Positions 14,357-23,014 of a stretch of DNA of 24,366 nt are shown piece by piece (the first letter of the stretch is position 1; each line of letters opens with the position of its first letter). The stretch is from positions 1-24,366 of the forward strand of contig USJW01000072.1 of the NCBI GenBank assembly GCA_900555045.1. The letters are read 5' to 3'. The position numbers were made by a program, and so were the translations under genes. The stretch comes from an uncultured Clostridium sp. Lineage in GTDB: Bacteria > Bacillota > Clostridia > Lachnospirales > Lachnospiraceae. The notes under the pieces are model-generated. The model was not told the origin of the DNA, made no database searches, and saw nothing but the letters and a program-made list of their open reading frames with translations.

Positions 14357-14884
14357 ATGGAAACAATGGAAGCAATCCGTGAGCGCAAGAGCTACCGCAA
14401 GGAATTTAAGCCGGAGCCGGTTCCCAGAAGCGATTTGAAGGAGATTCTGGAGGCGGGCGTCGCCGCTCCCTCCGGCTGCAACCAGCAGACCACCCGCTTT
14501 ATCGCCGTGGACGACCCGGCGCTTGTCCGGCAGCTGGCGGACATCTACGACAAGCCGTGGGCAAAAACCGCCCCGGCAGCGATTCTGCTGCTGACCAAGG
14601 AGACGATCTCCTACGCCGGAAACTCTTACCACGTCCACGACTACTCCGCCGCAGCGGAGAACATCCTCCTGGCGGCGACGGCCAAGGGCTACGCCACCAC
14701 CTGGATCGAGGGACAGATCGAGGGCGAAAAGGCCCGGCGGATGGGTGAGCTCTTAGGCGTGCCGGAGGACCTGACCGTGGCCATCTACATGCCCCTGGGC
14801 ATCCCCGCCGAGGAGAACCCCGGAGCGCCCAAGAAGCCCTTTGAGGAGCGGGCGTGGCTCAACAATTACGGCAGCGCGTTTTAG
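14357..14884 (+). CDS. Nitroreductase-family FMN oxidoreductase
   Basis: Seen: 175 aa with the nitroreductase opening METMEAIRERKSYRKEF (FMN-phosphate contacts), the AAPSGCNQQ segment, and a late SAAAENILLAATAKGYATTW stretch, the standard layout. Family knowledge: small cytoplasmic FMN enzymes using NAD(P)H to reduce nitro compounds, quinones, flavins or other substrates; the natural substrate is rarely clear. The start at ATG 14357 follows GAAAGGAC. It has its own promoter with a palindromic operator and ends at a 19-bp-stem terminator, so it is a single-gene unit, probably induced by a small molecule or stress. Confidence 0.9.
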   Translation: METMEAIRERKSYRKEFKPEPVPRSDLKEILEAGVAAPSGCNQQTTRFIAVDDPALVRQLADIYDKPWAKTAPAAILLLTKETISYAGNSYHVHDYSAAAENILLAATAKGYATTWIEGQIEGEKARRMGELLGVPEDLTVAIYMPLGIPAEENPGAPKKPFEERAWLNNYGSAF

Positions 14885-14886
14885 CC

Positions 14887-14936
14887 AAAAGGCCGGATTC
14901 ACTTCACAAGTCACAGCGAAGTGAATCCGGCCTTTT
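14887..14936. terminator. Bidirectional terminator, nitroreductase / hydantoinase
   Basis: A perfect 19-bp stem AAAAGGCCGGATTCACTTC / GAAGTGAATCCGGCCTTTT with a 12-base loop lies between the convergent nitroreductase and hydantoinase genes. Four T follow the GC-rich part on either strand. Confidence 0.88.
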
Positions 14937-14949
14937 ATGGTCTTCTGGC

Positions 14950-16506
14950 TCACGCGTCCGCCAGATCCCCGGCCGCCTTGATCTTCACCCGGTTGGTATT
15001 CCCCGGATAGTACGCCAGAGGCACGTCCTCCACGTCGATAATCTCCACGGTCTCACGGACCGCGCCGGACTTGACCGCCAGCTCAATCGCCTCCGCGCGC
15101 GCCTTTTTGAGGGCCTCCTCCCTCGGAATCTCATCGTAGTTGATCAGCTGCTCCAGGGTTCCGCTCACCTTGGAGATGGCGGAGCCGATGGCATTGGCCG
15201 TCCCGAAGTGGTCGGGCTTCACCACCTTCCGGGTGCCCGCCAGCTGCTCCGGGACGATGATGGAGCCGCCGCCCACTAAAACCGCGTCGATATCCGCCCC
15301 GGAGACCTTCATGGCGTCGATGCTGTCCTCGATCATGGCGCGGATGACGTCCATGGCCTTCCTGGCGGTCTCCTCGCTGATTCCGGCCACCAGGGAGGGA
15401 TCCCCCAGATCCGCCATCCCAAGGCGCACCGCCACGTCCGTGGCCGTCATGGTGTCACCCCCAAACACCAGGGCCTTCTCTGCGATGCGGTAGCCTACGC
15501 TGTCCGGGCCCACGGTGACGCTCCCGTCCTCGTGGCAGCGCACAATGGAACCGCCGCCCAGGCCGATGGAGATCACGTCCGGCATGCGGAAGTTGGTGCG
15601 CACGCCGCCGATGGTGACCGCCACGCCGGACTCCCGCGGGAAGCCGTTCTGGATCATCCCCAGGTCCGTTGTGGTTCCGCCCACGTCGATGACCACCGCG
15701 TCAGTGAACCGGCTCAGGTAGCTGGCGCCGCGGATGGAGTTGGTGGGGCCGCAGGCGATGGTGAGAATGGGATAGCGTCGGGCGTATTCCATGGTCATCA
15801 GGGTTCCGTCATTCTGGGATAAGTAGACGTCCGCGTTGGTGACGCCCTCCTCCGCCAGGGAGCGCGCAAAGCCCTCGGTGAAGCGCTCCGCCACCTGATA
15901 GAGGGCCGCGTTTAAGATCGCGGCATTCTCCCGCTCGATGAGGCCCATGGAGCCGATCTCGCTGGAGATGGACACGTGCACGTCCTCCCCCATCACCTCG
16001 CGGCACAGGGCCGCGGCCTCCAGCTCGTGGTCGTTTCGCACAGTGGAGAACACGCAGGAGATGGCCACGGACTGAACCTTGCCCTTAAGCCCCTCAAAAA
16101 ACCGTCTGGCCGCGTCCCGGTCGAAGGCCGCCAGCTCTTTTCCGTCGTACTCAAAGCCGCCGCCCACGATGGCGTAATCCACCGCAATCCGGCGGATATC
16201 CTCATCCCAGTCCACCATGGGTGGGATCCCCAGGGTCGCGGGCGCGCCGATGCGCAGGATGCCGATGGGCGCCAGATTCTTCCGCTCCACGATGGCGTTG
16301 GTGCACTGGGTGGTTCCCAGCATGGCCTGGCGGATCTCCGCCCGGTCCACATCCGCCCGGGCCAGCACGTCGCGCACCGCGCCCACGATTCCGTCGTAGA
16401 TATCCCCGGACGTGGGGTGCTTCACCTCCGCCACCACCCGGCGGTTTTCGTCGATCAGGACGGCGTCCGTGTTGGTGCCGCCCACGTCAATTCCCAGCTT
16501 ATACAT
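14950..16506 (-). CDS. Hydantoinase A / oxoprolinase-family protein
   Basis: Seen: 518 aa with the ATP-binding IDVGGTNTD (6-14) of the hydantoinase A N-terminal domain and a second IDVGGTTTD (273-281), followed by a GLGGGSI loop: the actin/hexokinase-like fold of hydantoinase A and 5-oxoprolinase. Family knowledge: ATP-dependent opening of hydantoin or related cyclic imide rings. The protein lacks the large hydantoinase B partner, which is not seen here. The start at ATG 16506 follows GGAGGTGA; the frame extends further upstream but only through the end of the DUF917 gene. It overlaps that gene by 8 bp, so the two are translationally coupled. Confidence 0.88.
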   Translation of the reverse strand: MYKLGIDVGGTNTDAVLIDENRRVVAEVKHPTSGDIYDGIVGAVRDVLARADVDRAEIRQAMLGTTQCTNAIVERKNLAPIGILRIGAPATLGIPPMVDWDEDIRRIAVDYAIVGGGFEYDGKELAAFDRDAARRFFEGLKGKVQSVAISCVFSTVRNDHELEAAALCREVMGEDVHVSISSEIGSMGLIERENAAILNAALYQVAERFTEGFARSLAEEGVTNADVYLSQNDGTLMTMEYARRYPILTIACGPTNSIRGASYLSRFTDAVVIDVGGTTTDLGMIQNGFPRESGVAVTIGGVRTNFRMPDVISIGLGGGSIVRCHEDGSVTVGPDSVGYRIAEKALVFGGDTMTATDVAVRLGMADLGDPSLVAGISEETARKAMDVIRAMIEDSIDAMKVSGADIDAVLVGGGSIIVPEQLAGTRKVVKPDHFGTANAIGSAISKVSGTLEQLINYDEIPREEALKKARAEAIELAVKSGAVRETVEIIDVEDVPLAYYPGNTNRVKIKAAGDLADA

Positions 16507-17599
16507 CCGCCTCACCTCCATTGACCCGCTCCTCCAGCGGAATATAGTCCGTGTCCAGCCCGAAATACTGCGGGCCCACAAGCGCAAGCCCGGCCTCCGT
16601 GCGCCAGGATTCATAGCACTTTAAGCCCACGGCCAGCACGCGCTTGCCGTATTTTAACGCGTCCGTGGTCACGGGGATGAAGGTCTCCGCGTCCACCATG
16701 CAGATCAGATCGGGCACAGTGGCCACAATCCGTCCGTCCACCTCGGCGCACAAATTCTCGTTCTGGAACACAATCTTCGCCTGGCGGCCCTTGTCCGTTC
16801 CAATTCCTTCCAATACCACGTTCCCGTAGTTGAACGCACCCTTGGTCTCCCGCAGGACGTCCACAATCTTGCCCTTAAACAGGCGGTAACCCTCGGCGTA
16901 CTGCAAAAACGCCTCCTCCGGCGTCATGCCCCCGGCGCTCTTCACCCTGCGGATGGCCTCGCCCAGCTTCTGGCTGCGGGTCACAATGTTCTTGACCCCG
17001 TAGCGCTTTAAGGTGGCGCCGTCCATGCAGTAGAGGGACACGGAGACCGAGCCGCCGCAGCTCATGGTCACGGCTCTGGCCAGCTCCTCGGTCCACTTGT
17101 TGGTGATGGTGTTGAAGATGGCGCTGTTGCCCTTCTCGTCCACCAGGGCCATGGGTGTGGCCGACACGCCGCCCATGGTGAAGGTCACCATCTGTAGCTC
17201 CGGGAAGGCCCGCCCCATGCCGTCGGCGTCCACCAGTGGCAGCCCCATTCTGGCCGCAGCCGCGATGGGCAGCATGGAGTTCACGCCGCCCGCCTCCATG
17301 GGCATGAAGGCGTAGACCTGGCGGCCGAAGAATTTGCTCACCATCTCGTACAGGTTCTGGTACTCATTTTCGCCGATGGTTTTCTCGCCCAGTATGGTGG
17401 GCGCGCCCATCATGGCGATGGGCATCACCAGGGCGTCATCCGGCACCTCCTCCGGGTCCAAAAGGGTGACGGGGCCGCACTCGCGCACCGCTCCGATGGC
17501 CACCAGCTTTCCCACATAGGGATCTCCCCCGCCCCCGGCTCCCAGAAGGGATGCGCCCAGGGCGATGTCCTCGATCTCAGACAATCCGATTTTCCGCAT
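16499..17599 (-). CDS. DUF917 (S-methyl thiohydantoin desulfurase-like) protein
   Basis: Seen: 366 aa opening with the DUF917 signature GASLLGAGGGGDPYVG, then AMMGAPTILGEK and MEAGGVNSMLPI, matching the family layout. Family knowledge: Pfam now names this family S-Me-THD N/C domains; members occur next to hydantoinase A-like genes and PucR regulators. The exact reaction here is not determined. The start is placed at ATG 17599, 10 nt after GGAG; a GTG at 17608 is too close to that site. It is the first gene of a two-gene unit and overlaps the hydantoinase gene by 8 bp. Confidence 0.85.
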   Translation of the reverse strand: MRKIGLSEIEDIALGASLLGAGGGGDPYVGKLVAIGAVRECGPVTLLDPEEVPDDALVMPIAMMGAPTILGEKTIGENEYQNLYEMVSKFFGRQVYAFMPMEAGGVNSMLPIAAAARMGLPLVDADGMGRAFPELQMVTFTMGGVSATPMALVDEKGNSAIFNTITNKWTEELARAVTMSCGGSVSVSLYCMDGATLKRYGVKNIVTRSQKLGEAIRRVKSAGGMTPEEAFLQYAEGYRLFKGKIVDVLRETKGAFNYGNVVLEGIGTDKGRQAKIVFQNENLCAEVDGRIVATVPDLICMVDAETFIPVTTDALKYGKRVLAVGLKCYESWRTEAGLALVGPQYFGLDTDYIPLEERVNGGEADV

Positions 17600-17625
17600 A
17601 CAATACACGCTCCTTTACGTTCACG

Positions 17626-17652
17626 AAAAGCCGGCGGATTGACCCCGCCGGC
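17626..17652 (-). terminator. Probable terminator after the PucR-type gene
   Basis: An 8-bp GC-rich stem GCCGGCGG / CCGCCGGC (17630-17637 with 17645-17652) is followed on the - strand by four T. It lies between the regulator stop and the DUF917 start. It could instead act as a leader element limiting read-through into the DUF917 gene. Confidence 0.55.
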
Positions 17653-17729
17653 CTTATCTCACATAAGCATACTAAACTTTGTCTGAAATCGGAATCCTCC
17701 GCCCAAACGAATTTTCACCCACATTTTTG

Positions 17730-19343
17730 TCACTTTGGACAAATGTCCTCCGCCCGCAGCAGGCGCCGGGCGGCCACCGCGTAGTACAGGGGCAGCGTGT
17801 CCGGGAAATCGCCGATGTGGTAGCCCACCAGGTCCGAGCACCGGGCCAGGCGGTATTTGACCGTGTTCTTGTGGAGAAAGAGCAGATCCCCGGTCCTCTG
17901 GCAGCTGCACTGGGCGTCGAGCAGGTATACCTCTAACGTGTCTAAGCAGCCCTCATCCTTCTCCCTGCGGATGGACTCCAGGGGTTTCTGGGTCTCGTAC
18001 ACTCCGGTCTCCCCGCCCGCGATTTTTAAGCGGCACGCCCGGGCGAACTCCATCTCCCGGGTGTGGTAGGCGTTCTTGTGCGGAAACAGCTTGCAGGCGT
18101 CCGCCCGGTATTCCCGGTGCAGCAGAAACGCCTCCCGCACCGCCGCAGTGTCCGCCAGGTGGTTGCACCAGGTGAGCGTCAGGTGCTGCCGCTCGCCCGC
18201 CAGGCAGGCGTCTAGCTGCCTTTGGAGCTCCCGCTCCTCGTTTAAAGAACGGGGCCCGTCCACGAACAGCACCAGCTCCCCCTCGTAGACGTCCGCCACC
18301 ACGGTGCCAAAGTAGGTGCGAAACAGCTCCCGCAGGCTCTGGAGGACGGCAAAGGAGTTTCCGTCATCCCACTCCCGCTCCCCGTGGAGAATCAGCATGG
18401 AGTGGATGGACGCCACGTCGATGTGGAAAATGTCCGCCAGGCGGCGCATCTTCATGGGTTCATCCTGAAGGATGGCGCGCACCAGCTCCCGCACGGCCAC
18501 CGCGTCGTGCTGGGTGCTCCAGATGCTGGCCGCAAGGCGCACCGCATCCCCGGCCTGCTCCACCGCGGACTGCGGTAACGGCTCCCCCTCCCGGAAGATA
18601 AAGAGCTCCATGCACCGGCTCTGGTCCAGCCTCACGGGCACGCGGCTCAGCCGGTAGTCCGAGCCGTCCAAGTACACGCAGGCCTCCCCCTGGGGCTCCG
18701 GGAGCTCCCCGCTCTCCAGATAATCCCCCAGGGTCTTCCCCAGACTGCGGGGCCAGGTGGCCTCATTTAGGACGCGCAGGGAGCCGTCCGTCAAAAGGAA
18801 CGAGGCCATCATGCGCTCGCTGAGCATCTTGAGCATGGTGTCCACCGTGCGCTGGTGGTTCGGCAGGCGGGACACCTGCTCTAAGAGCTCGCTCACAAAG
18901 GCGGGGTTGGCCATGCGGTCGCGCACGATGCGCTCCATGATCTCGCAGATGGCCTCCCCGTAGCGGAAATCCATCCGCCCCTCCGGCATCAGAATCAGCA
19001 CAAAATCCTTCTCCTCGGCGATCCGCTTCATCTCCTCCGGCACCGCGGGCATGTAAACCCCCACATAGTACAGGATCAGCCCCACCTCGCCGGCCTCCGC
19101 CAGCCGCCTCACCACCGCGCACTGCAGCCGCTCATCCCTGGGATTGTTGATGAATCCGGTGATCACGATCTCGCTGCCGCTGTAGGTGTCCTCCGGGAAC
19201 AGCCCGTCCTCAAGGGCCTGCGGGTCCGCATACTCCAGCACGGACACGTAGGCCACCGTGCGCGAAAGTCCCCCCGCCCCGGCCACCACCCGGGCGGGCT
19301 TTAGGGACGGAAGTTTCAACAGGTCGGCCACCGTAACGCTCAT
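17730..19343 (-). CDS. PucR-family transcriptional regulator
   Basis: Seen: 537 aa. The N-terminal PucR domain (about residues 5-125) opens with MSVTVADLLKLPSLKPARVV and holds the SEIVITGF segment. A central CdaR/GGDEF-like region follows. The C-terminal HTH of the PucR family contains the conserved LFLHKNTVKYRL. Family knowledge: such proteins usually activate genes for purine, allantoin or other nitrogen-compound use in response to a metabolite. It lies just upstream of the DUF917-hydantoinase pair on the same strand, making that pair its likely target. Start at ATG 19343 after AAGGAG. A hairpin terminator separates it from aspS. Confidence 0.9.
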   Translation of the reverse strand: MSVTVADLLKLPSLKPARVVAGAGGLSRTVAYVSVLEYADPQALEDGLFPEDTYSGSEIVITGFINNPRDERLQCAVVRRLAEAGEVGLILYYVGVYMPAVPEEMKRIAEEKDFVLILMPEGRMDFRYGEAICEIMERIVRDRMANPAFVSELLEQVSRLPNHQRTVDTMLKMLSERMMASFLLTDGSLRVLNEATWPRSLGKTLGDYLESGELPEPQGEACVYLDGSDYRLSRVPVRLDQSRCMELFIFREGEPLPQSAVEQAGDAVRLAASIWSTQHDAVAVRELVRAILQDEPMKMRRLADIFHIDVASIHSMLILHGEREWDDGNSFAVLQSLRELFRTYFGTVVADVYEGELVLFVDGPRSLNEERELQRQLDACLAGERQHLTLTWCNHLADTAAVREAFLLHREYRADACKLFPHKNAYHTREMEFARACRLKIAGGETGVYETQKPLESIRREKDEGCLDTLEVYLLDAQCSCQRTGDLLFLHKNTVKYRLARCSDLVGYHIGDFPDTLPLYYAVAARRLLRAEDICPK

Positions 19344-19405
19344 TCCATCATCTCCTTACGCAGTGACCCGCAGACCTTGTCGGCGGTTCGCTGCACTTAA
19401 ACAAC

Positions 19406-19445
19406 ACCGGGCAGCCCCTTTATATCATAAAGGCAGCTGCCCGGT
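19406..19445 (-). terminator. Terminator after aspS
   Basis: A 10-bp outer stem ACCGGGCAGC / GCTGCCCGGT and a 6-bp inner stem CTTTAT / ATAAAG form a long hairpin. On the - strand it is followed by GTTGTTTAA. It lies 18 bp after the aspS stop and upstream of the PucR gene. Confidence 0.7.
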
Positions 19446-19462
19446 CAATCGATCAACTTATC

Positions 19463-21253
19463 TTATTCTTCCGTCTCTGCGACCTCAATCCCCAGCTCCT
19501 TAAGCTGCTTGGGGTCAACCGGCGTGGGCGCCTCGGTCATCAGGCAGGAGGCATCCTTCACCTTGGGGAACGCGATCACGTCGCGGATGCTGTCCGCGCC
19601 GACCATCAGCATCACCATCCGGTCGAAGCCGTAGGCCAGGCCTGCGTGGGGCGGAACACCGTACTTGAAGGCCTCCAGCAGGAAGCCGAACTGGTCGTTG
19701 GCGCGCTCCGGCGTGAAGCCCAGCACCTCGAACATCTTGGACTGCACGTCGCCCTGGTGGATACGGACGGAGCCGCCGCCCATCTCCACGCCGTTTAATA
19801 CGATGTCGTAGGCCTTGGCGCGCACTCTGCCGGGATCGGAGTCAATGTACTTGAGATCCTCGTCCATGGGCATGGTGAAGGGATGGTGCATGGCCACGAA
19901 ACGGCCCTCCTCCTCGGAGTACTCTAATAACGGGAACTCGGTCACCCACAGGAACTTAAAGTCGTCCTTCTTTAACAGATCCAGCTGTCTCGCCAGCTCC
20001 AGGCGCAGGTTGCCCAGAACGTCGTAGACCACCTTGTTTCTGTCCGCGGCGAAGAGCAGCAGATCGCCGGGCTTACCGCCCATGGCAGCCACCAGCGCGC
20101 TCATCTCCTCCTCCGTCATGAACTTGGCAAAGGAGGACTTTAAGGTGCCGTCCTCGTTGATCGCCACGTAGGCGAGACCCTTGGCGCCGAAGCCCTTGGC
20201 GTACTCCACCAGCGCGTCGATTTTCTTTCTGGGCATATGGCCCTGGCCCTCGGCGTTGATGCCGCGGACAGAGCCGCCGTTCTCCAGCGCGTTCTTGAAC
20301 ACGGCGAACTCACAGCCCTTCACCACCTCGGACACGTCCTTAAGCTCCATGCCGAAGCGCAAATCCGGCTTGTCGGAGCCGAAGCGGTCCATGGCCTCCT
20401 GCCAGGTCATGCGCGGGATCGGCAGCTCAAGGTCATAATTGCAGATTTCCTTGAACAGCTTCTTTAACAGGCGCTCGTTGACGTCCAAAACCTCGTCCAC
20501 ATCCACGAAGGACAGCTCCATGTCGATCTGGGTGAACTCCGGCTGACGGTCCGCGCGCAGGTCCTCGTCGCGGTAGCAGCGGGCGATCTGGAAGTAGCGG
20601 TCATACCCGGAGCACATGAGCAGCTGCTTGAACAGCTGGGGAGACTGGGGCAGCGCGTAGAAGGAGCCGGGGTGAACGCGGCTGGGTACCAGATAGTCTC
20701 TGGCGCCCTCGGGCGTGCTCTTGATCAGGGTGGGCGTCTCGATCTCCAGGAAGCCCTCCTCGGCCAGGAACGCGCGGGTCAGCGTGGCCACGCGGCTGCG
20801 GATCATCAGGTTGCGCTGCAGGTCCGGACGGCGCAGGTCCAGGAACCGGTACTTTAAGCGCAGGTCCTCCTTGGTCTTGCTGTTCTCCTCGATGGGGAAC
20901 GGCGGGGTCTCGGACTCAGAGAGGATGCGCATGGAGTTGGCGCGCACCTCGATGGCGCCGGTGGCCAGGTTCTGGTTCACCGCGCCGGAGCGGGCCTCCA
21001 CGCGGCCCGTCACTGCGATCACGAACTCGCTGCGCAGCTTCTCCGCCTTGGCGAAGTTCTCTGCGCCGCAGTCGCTCTCCTCAAATATAATCTGCAGGAT
21101 ACCGGAACGGTCCCTGAGGTCCACGAAAATGATTCCGCCCTTATTTCTGCTTTTCTGAACCCATCCCATCACGGTCACGTTCTGACCGATGTTGGCGGTG
21201 GTTACCTCTGTACATCTGTGGGACCGCTTGATCCCAACCATTGATTCTGCCAT
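19463..21253 (-). CDS. aspS: Aspartyl-tRNA synthetase
   Basis: Seen: 596 aa, the normal bacterial length. The N-terminal anticodon-binding OB fold includes VMGWVQKSRNKGGIIFVDLR (about residues 29-48). Class II motif 2 is present as RDEDLRADRQPEF, a GAD insertion domain lies in the middle, and motif 3 is GLAYGFDRMVML. Role: attaches aspartate to tRNA-Asp in the cytoplasm. Start at ATG 21253 after AAGGAGATAA. It follows hisS by 85 bp with no terminator, so the two are very likely co-transcribed, the usual order in Bacillota. The form with the GAD domain may also charge tRNA-Asn in organisms lacking AsnRS; this is not decidable here. Confidence 0.97.
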   Translation of the reverse strand: MAESMVGIKRSHRCTEVTTANIGQNVTVMGWVQKSRNKGGIIFVDLRDRSGILQIIFEESDCGAENFAKAEKLRSEFVIAVTGRVEARSGAVNQNLATGAIEVRANSMRILSESETPPFPIEENSKTKEDLRLKYRFLDLRRPDLQRNLMIRSRVATLTRAFLAEEGFLEIETPTLIKSTPEGARDYLVPSRVHPGSFYALPQSPQLFKQLLMCSGYDRYFQIARCYRDEDLRADRQPEFTQIDMELSFVDVDEVLDVNERLLKKLFKEICNYDLELPIPRMTWQEAMDRFGSDKPDLRFGMELKDVSEVVKGCEFAVFKNALENGGSVRGINAEGQGHMPRKKIDALVEYAKGFGAKGLAYVAINEDGTLKSSFAKFMTEEEMSALVAAMGGKPGDLLLFAADRNKVVYDVLGNLRLELARQLDLLKKDDFKFLWVTEFPLLEYSEEEGRFVAMHHPFTMPMDEDLKYIDSDPGRVRAKAYDIVLNGVEMGGGSVRIHQGDVQSKMFEVLGFTPERANDQFGFLLEAFKYGVPPHAGLAYGFDRMVMLMVGADSIRDVIAFPKVKDASCLMTEAPTPVDPKQLKELGIEVAETEE

Positions 21254-21338
21254 GATCTTATCTCCTTAATCTACAATCAGAGGATTCTCTGAGGAATCCC
21301 CTGTGTTTTGTCTCCGTTTGACACAGCTTAAACCGGCC

Positions 21339-22604
21339 TCAGCTCTTCAAGCTCTCCCGGTAGAATTCCTTAAACTGCGTGTAGCCTTCCTTCTCTAGCT
21401 GCTCCTTCTGGAACTTCTTGTTCTTGTTCATCTGGGCCACCAGGACCTGGACGCCGTTCTTGCGCGCCTCCATGGCCTCGCGGATCACGCCCGCTAAGGT
21501 AGCGGAATCCACGTTTTTCTCGAACAGGTAGGCCGTTTTCTCGCCCGCTCCCGGAACGGTAAAGCCGTTGTCCAGAAGAATGGTCACGATGCGCTCAAAG
21601 CCGATGGAGAAGCCGCAGGCCGGTGTCTCCATGCCGGTGAATTTGCCGATCATCTTGTCGTAGCGGCCACCGCCCGCCACGGAGCCGCCGAAGCCCTCCA
21701 TGGAGATCTCGAAGATCGTGCCGGTGTAGTAGGACATGCCGCGCACCAGCGTGGGGTCGAACTCCAGGCCAAAGTCAGCCTCCGCCACCTCGCCCACCGT
21801 GTCCATAATGTGGGCCAGATTCTCGCTGACCTCACAGGGCAGCACGTCCGCCAGCTGCTCGCCCAGCCTGCGCACGCCCGCCGCGTCCCTTGTCACATTC
21901 CGCAGCAGGTCCATATACTGGCTCACGCTGTCCTGCGCGTAGCCGGACTCCAGCAGCTCCTTCTCCACGCCCTCAAAGCCGATCTTGTCCATTTTGTCCA
22001 AAATGATAAACACCTGGTCCATGGACTCCTCGGGGAATCCGCAGTGCAGGGCCATACCCTTTAAGATTCCTCGGTCGTTGATTCGCACAGTAAACGCATT
22101 GTCCGGGCAGATCCGGCCGAGAGCTGTGGTGGTCGCTAGGATTAACTCGATCTCCGCCAGGCTGGTGGGATCGCCCAAGATGTCGATGTCACACTGCACA
22201 AACTGGCGGAAACGTCCCTTCTGGGGCCTGTCCGCACGCCACACGCTTCCCATCTGCAGGGCCTTGAAGGGCTTGGGCAGATTCGCCGCGTTGTTGGCGT
22301 AGTAGCGGGAAAGGGGCAGTGTCAGGTCATAGCGCAGGCCGCTGTCCACCAGGTCGTTCTCCTCCTGCACCGCGTCCAGATTCAGCTTTTCGCCGCGTTT
22401 CAATATTTTAAAGATCAGCTTTTCGTTGTCGCCGCCCTGTTTGCTGGTGAGATTGGCGATGTGCTCCACGCAGGGAGTCTCGATCTGGGAGAACCCAAAA
22501 CTCTTGTAGGTCTCGCGGATCTGGTTCATCACATATTCCCGAATCTGCATCTCAGCAGGCAGAATGTCCTTCATGCCGGTAACCGGCTTCTTCGTCAATG
22601 CCAT
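21339..22604 (-). CDS. hisS: Histidyl-tRNA synthetase
   Basis: Seen: 421 aa, the usual length. It has the class II opening PVTGMKDILPAEM, motif 2 with FRQFVQCDIDILG, and the later GGRYDKMIG and PACGFSIGFERI segments that bind histidine and ATP. Role: attaches histidine to tRNA-His in the cytoplasm. The start is ATG 22604, 6 nt after GGAG; a TTG at 22631 extends the frame without a ribosome binding site. It is the first gene of a hisS-aspS unit. No T-box leader is visible upstream. Confidence 0.97.
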   Translation of the reverse strand: MALTKKPVTGMKDILPAEMQIREYVMNQIRETYKSFGFSQIETPCVEHIANLTSKQGGDNEKLIFKILKRGEKLNLDAVQEENDLVDSGLRYDLTLPLSRYYANNAANLPKPFKALQMGSVWRADRPQKGRFRQFVQCDIDILGDPTSLAEIELILATTTALGRICPDNAFTVRINDRGILKGMALHCGFPEESMDQVFIILDKMDKIGFEGVEKELLESGYAQDSVSQYMDLLRNVTRDAAGVRRLGEQLADVLPCEVSENLAHIMDTVGEVAEADFGLEFDPTLVRGMSYYTGTIFEISMEGFGGSVAGGGRYDKMIGKFTGMETPACGFSIGFERIVTILLDNGFTVPGAGEKTAYLFEKNVDSATLAGVIREAMEARKNGVQVLVAQMNKNKKFQKEQLEKEGYTQFKEFYRESLKS

Positions 22605-22638
22605 ATCATTCTCCAATTCTAATTTAGTCAATACCTAT

Positions 22639-22666
22639 ATTTTAATGAACTTTCGCGATTTTGCAA
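22639..22666 (-). promoter_or_regulatory. Probable hisS-aspS promoter
   Basis: On the - strand TTGCAA (22666-22661) and TAAAAT (22644-22639) are spaced by 16 bp, about 35 bp before the hisS start. The spacing is one short of ideal. Confidence 0.55.
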
Positions 22667-22727
22667 GACTTTTGGGGAATTTTCCTCAATATTCTTGCGG
22701 GCTGTGCGGATGGATCATGCGGATGAC

Positions 22728-22796
22728 TCGCGCAGATGCCTCACGCAGATTCCCTCGCGCATATTCCCTCGCGCAGATTCCTTCACGCAAAAAATG
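22728..22796. repeat. Short tandem repeats of about 14 bp
   Basis: Units of the form TCGCGCAGATTCCC start at 22728 (13 bp), 22741, 22755, 22769 and 22783, the last degenerate after TCACGCA. They lie in the 410-bp intergenic region between the divergent hisS and Rpn genes. The rest of that region holds the two promoters and no credible gene. Confidence 0.7.
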
Positions 22797-22938
22797 GTTG
22801 CCGGGTTCGGGCCTCCTGTGGTAAACTGGTGGAAAGTCTGTTTATCTGTATTTCCAAACCGTTCACGGCGATTCCGCCGGACATTCAGACGCAGAGACTT
22901 ACAACACAATAAAGCGCGCACAGAGAAGAGACGGCGTC

Positions 22939-22967
22939 TTGCATTTTACCTGTCTGTTTTATATAAT
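22939..22967 (+). promoter_or_regulatory. Promoter of the Rpn-family nuclease gene
   Basis: TTGCAT (22939-22944) and a perfect TATAAT (22962-22967) are spaced by 17 bp, about 47 bp upstream of the start codon. Confidence 0.82.
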
Positions 22968-23014
22968 GAGGTTAAAGCCCGCTCTCCTTTTGCAGCGCAG
23001 AATAAGGAGGAGAG

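Noticed and set aside
14187..14438. Open frame starting at the last base of tRNA-Leu
   Set aside because: It runs through a terminator, a promoter and the start of the nitroreductase gene; no ribosome binding site.
21282..21299. Small hairpin GGATTC / GAATCC between hisS and aspS
   Set aside because: Only 6 bp with no T run; too weak to call a terminator or attenuator.
22605..22800. T-box leader upstream of hisS
   Set aside because: No T-box sequence or specifier stem is visible, and the predicted promoter lies only about 35 bp from the start codon.
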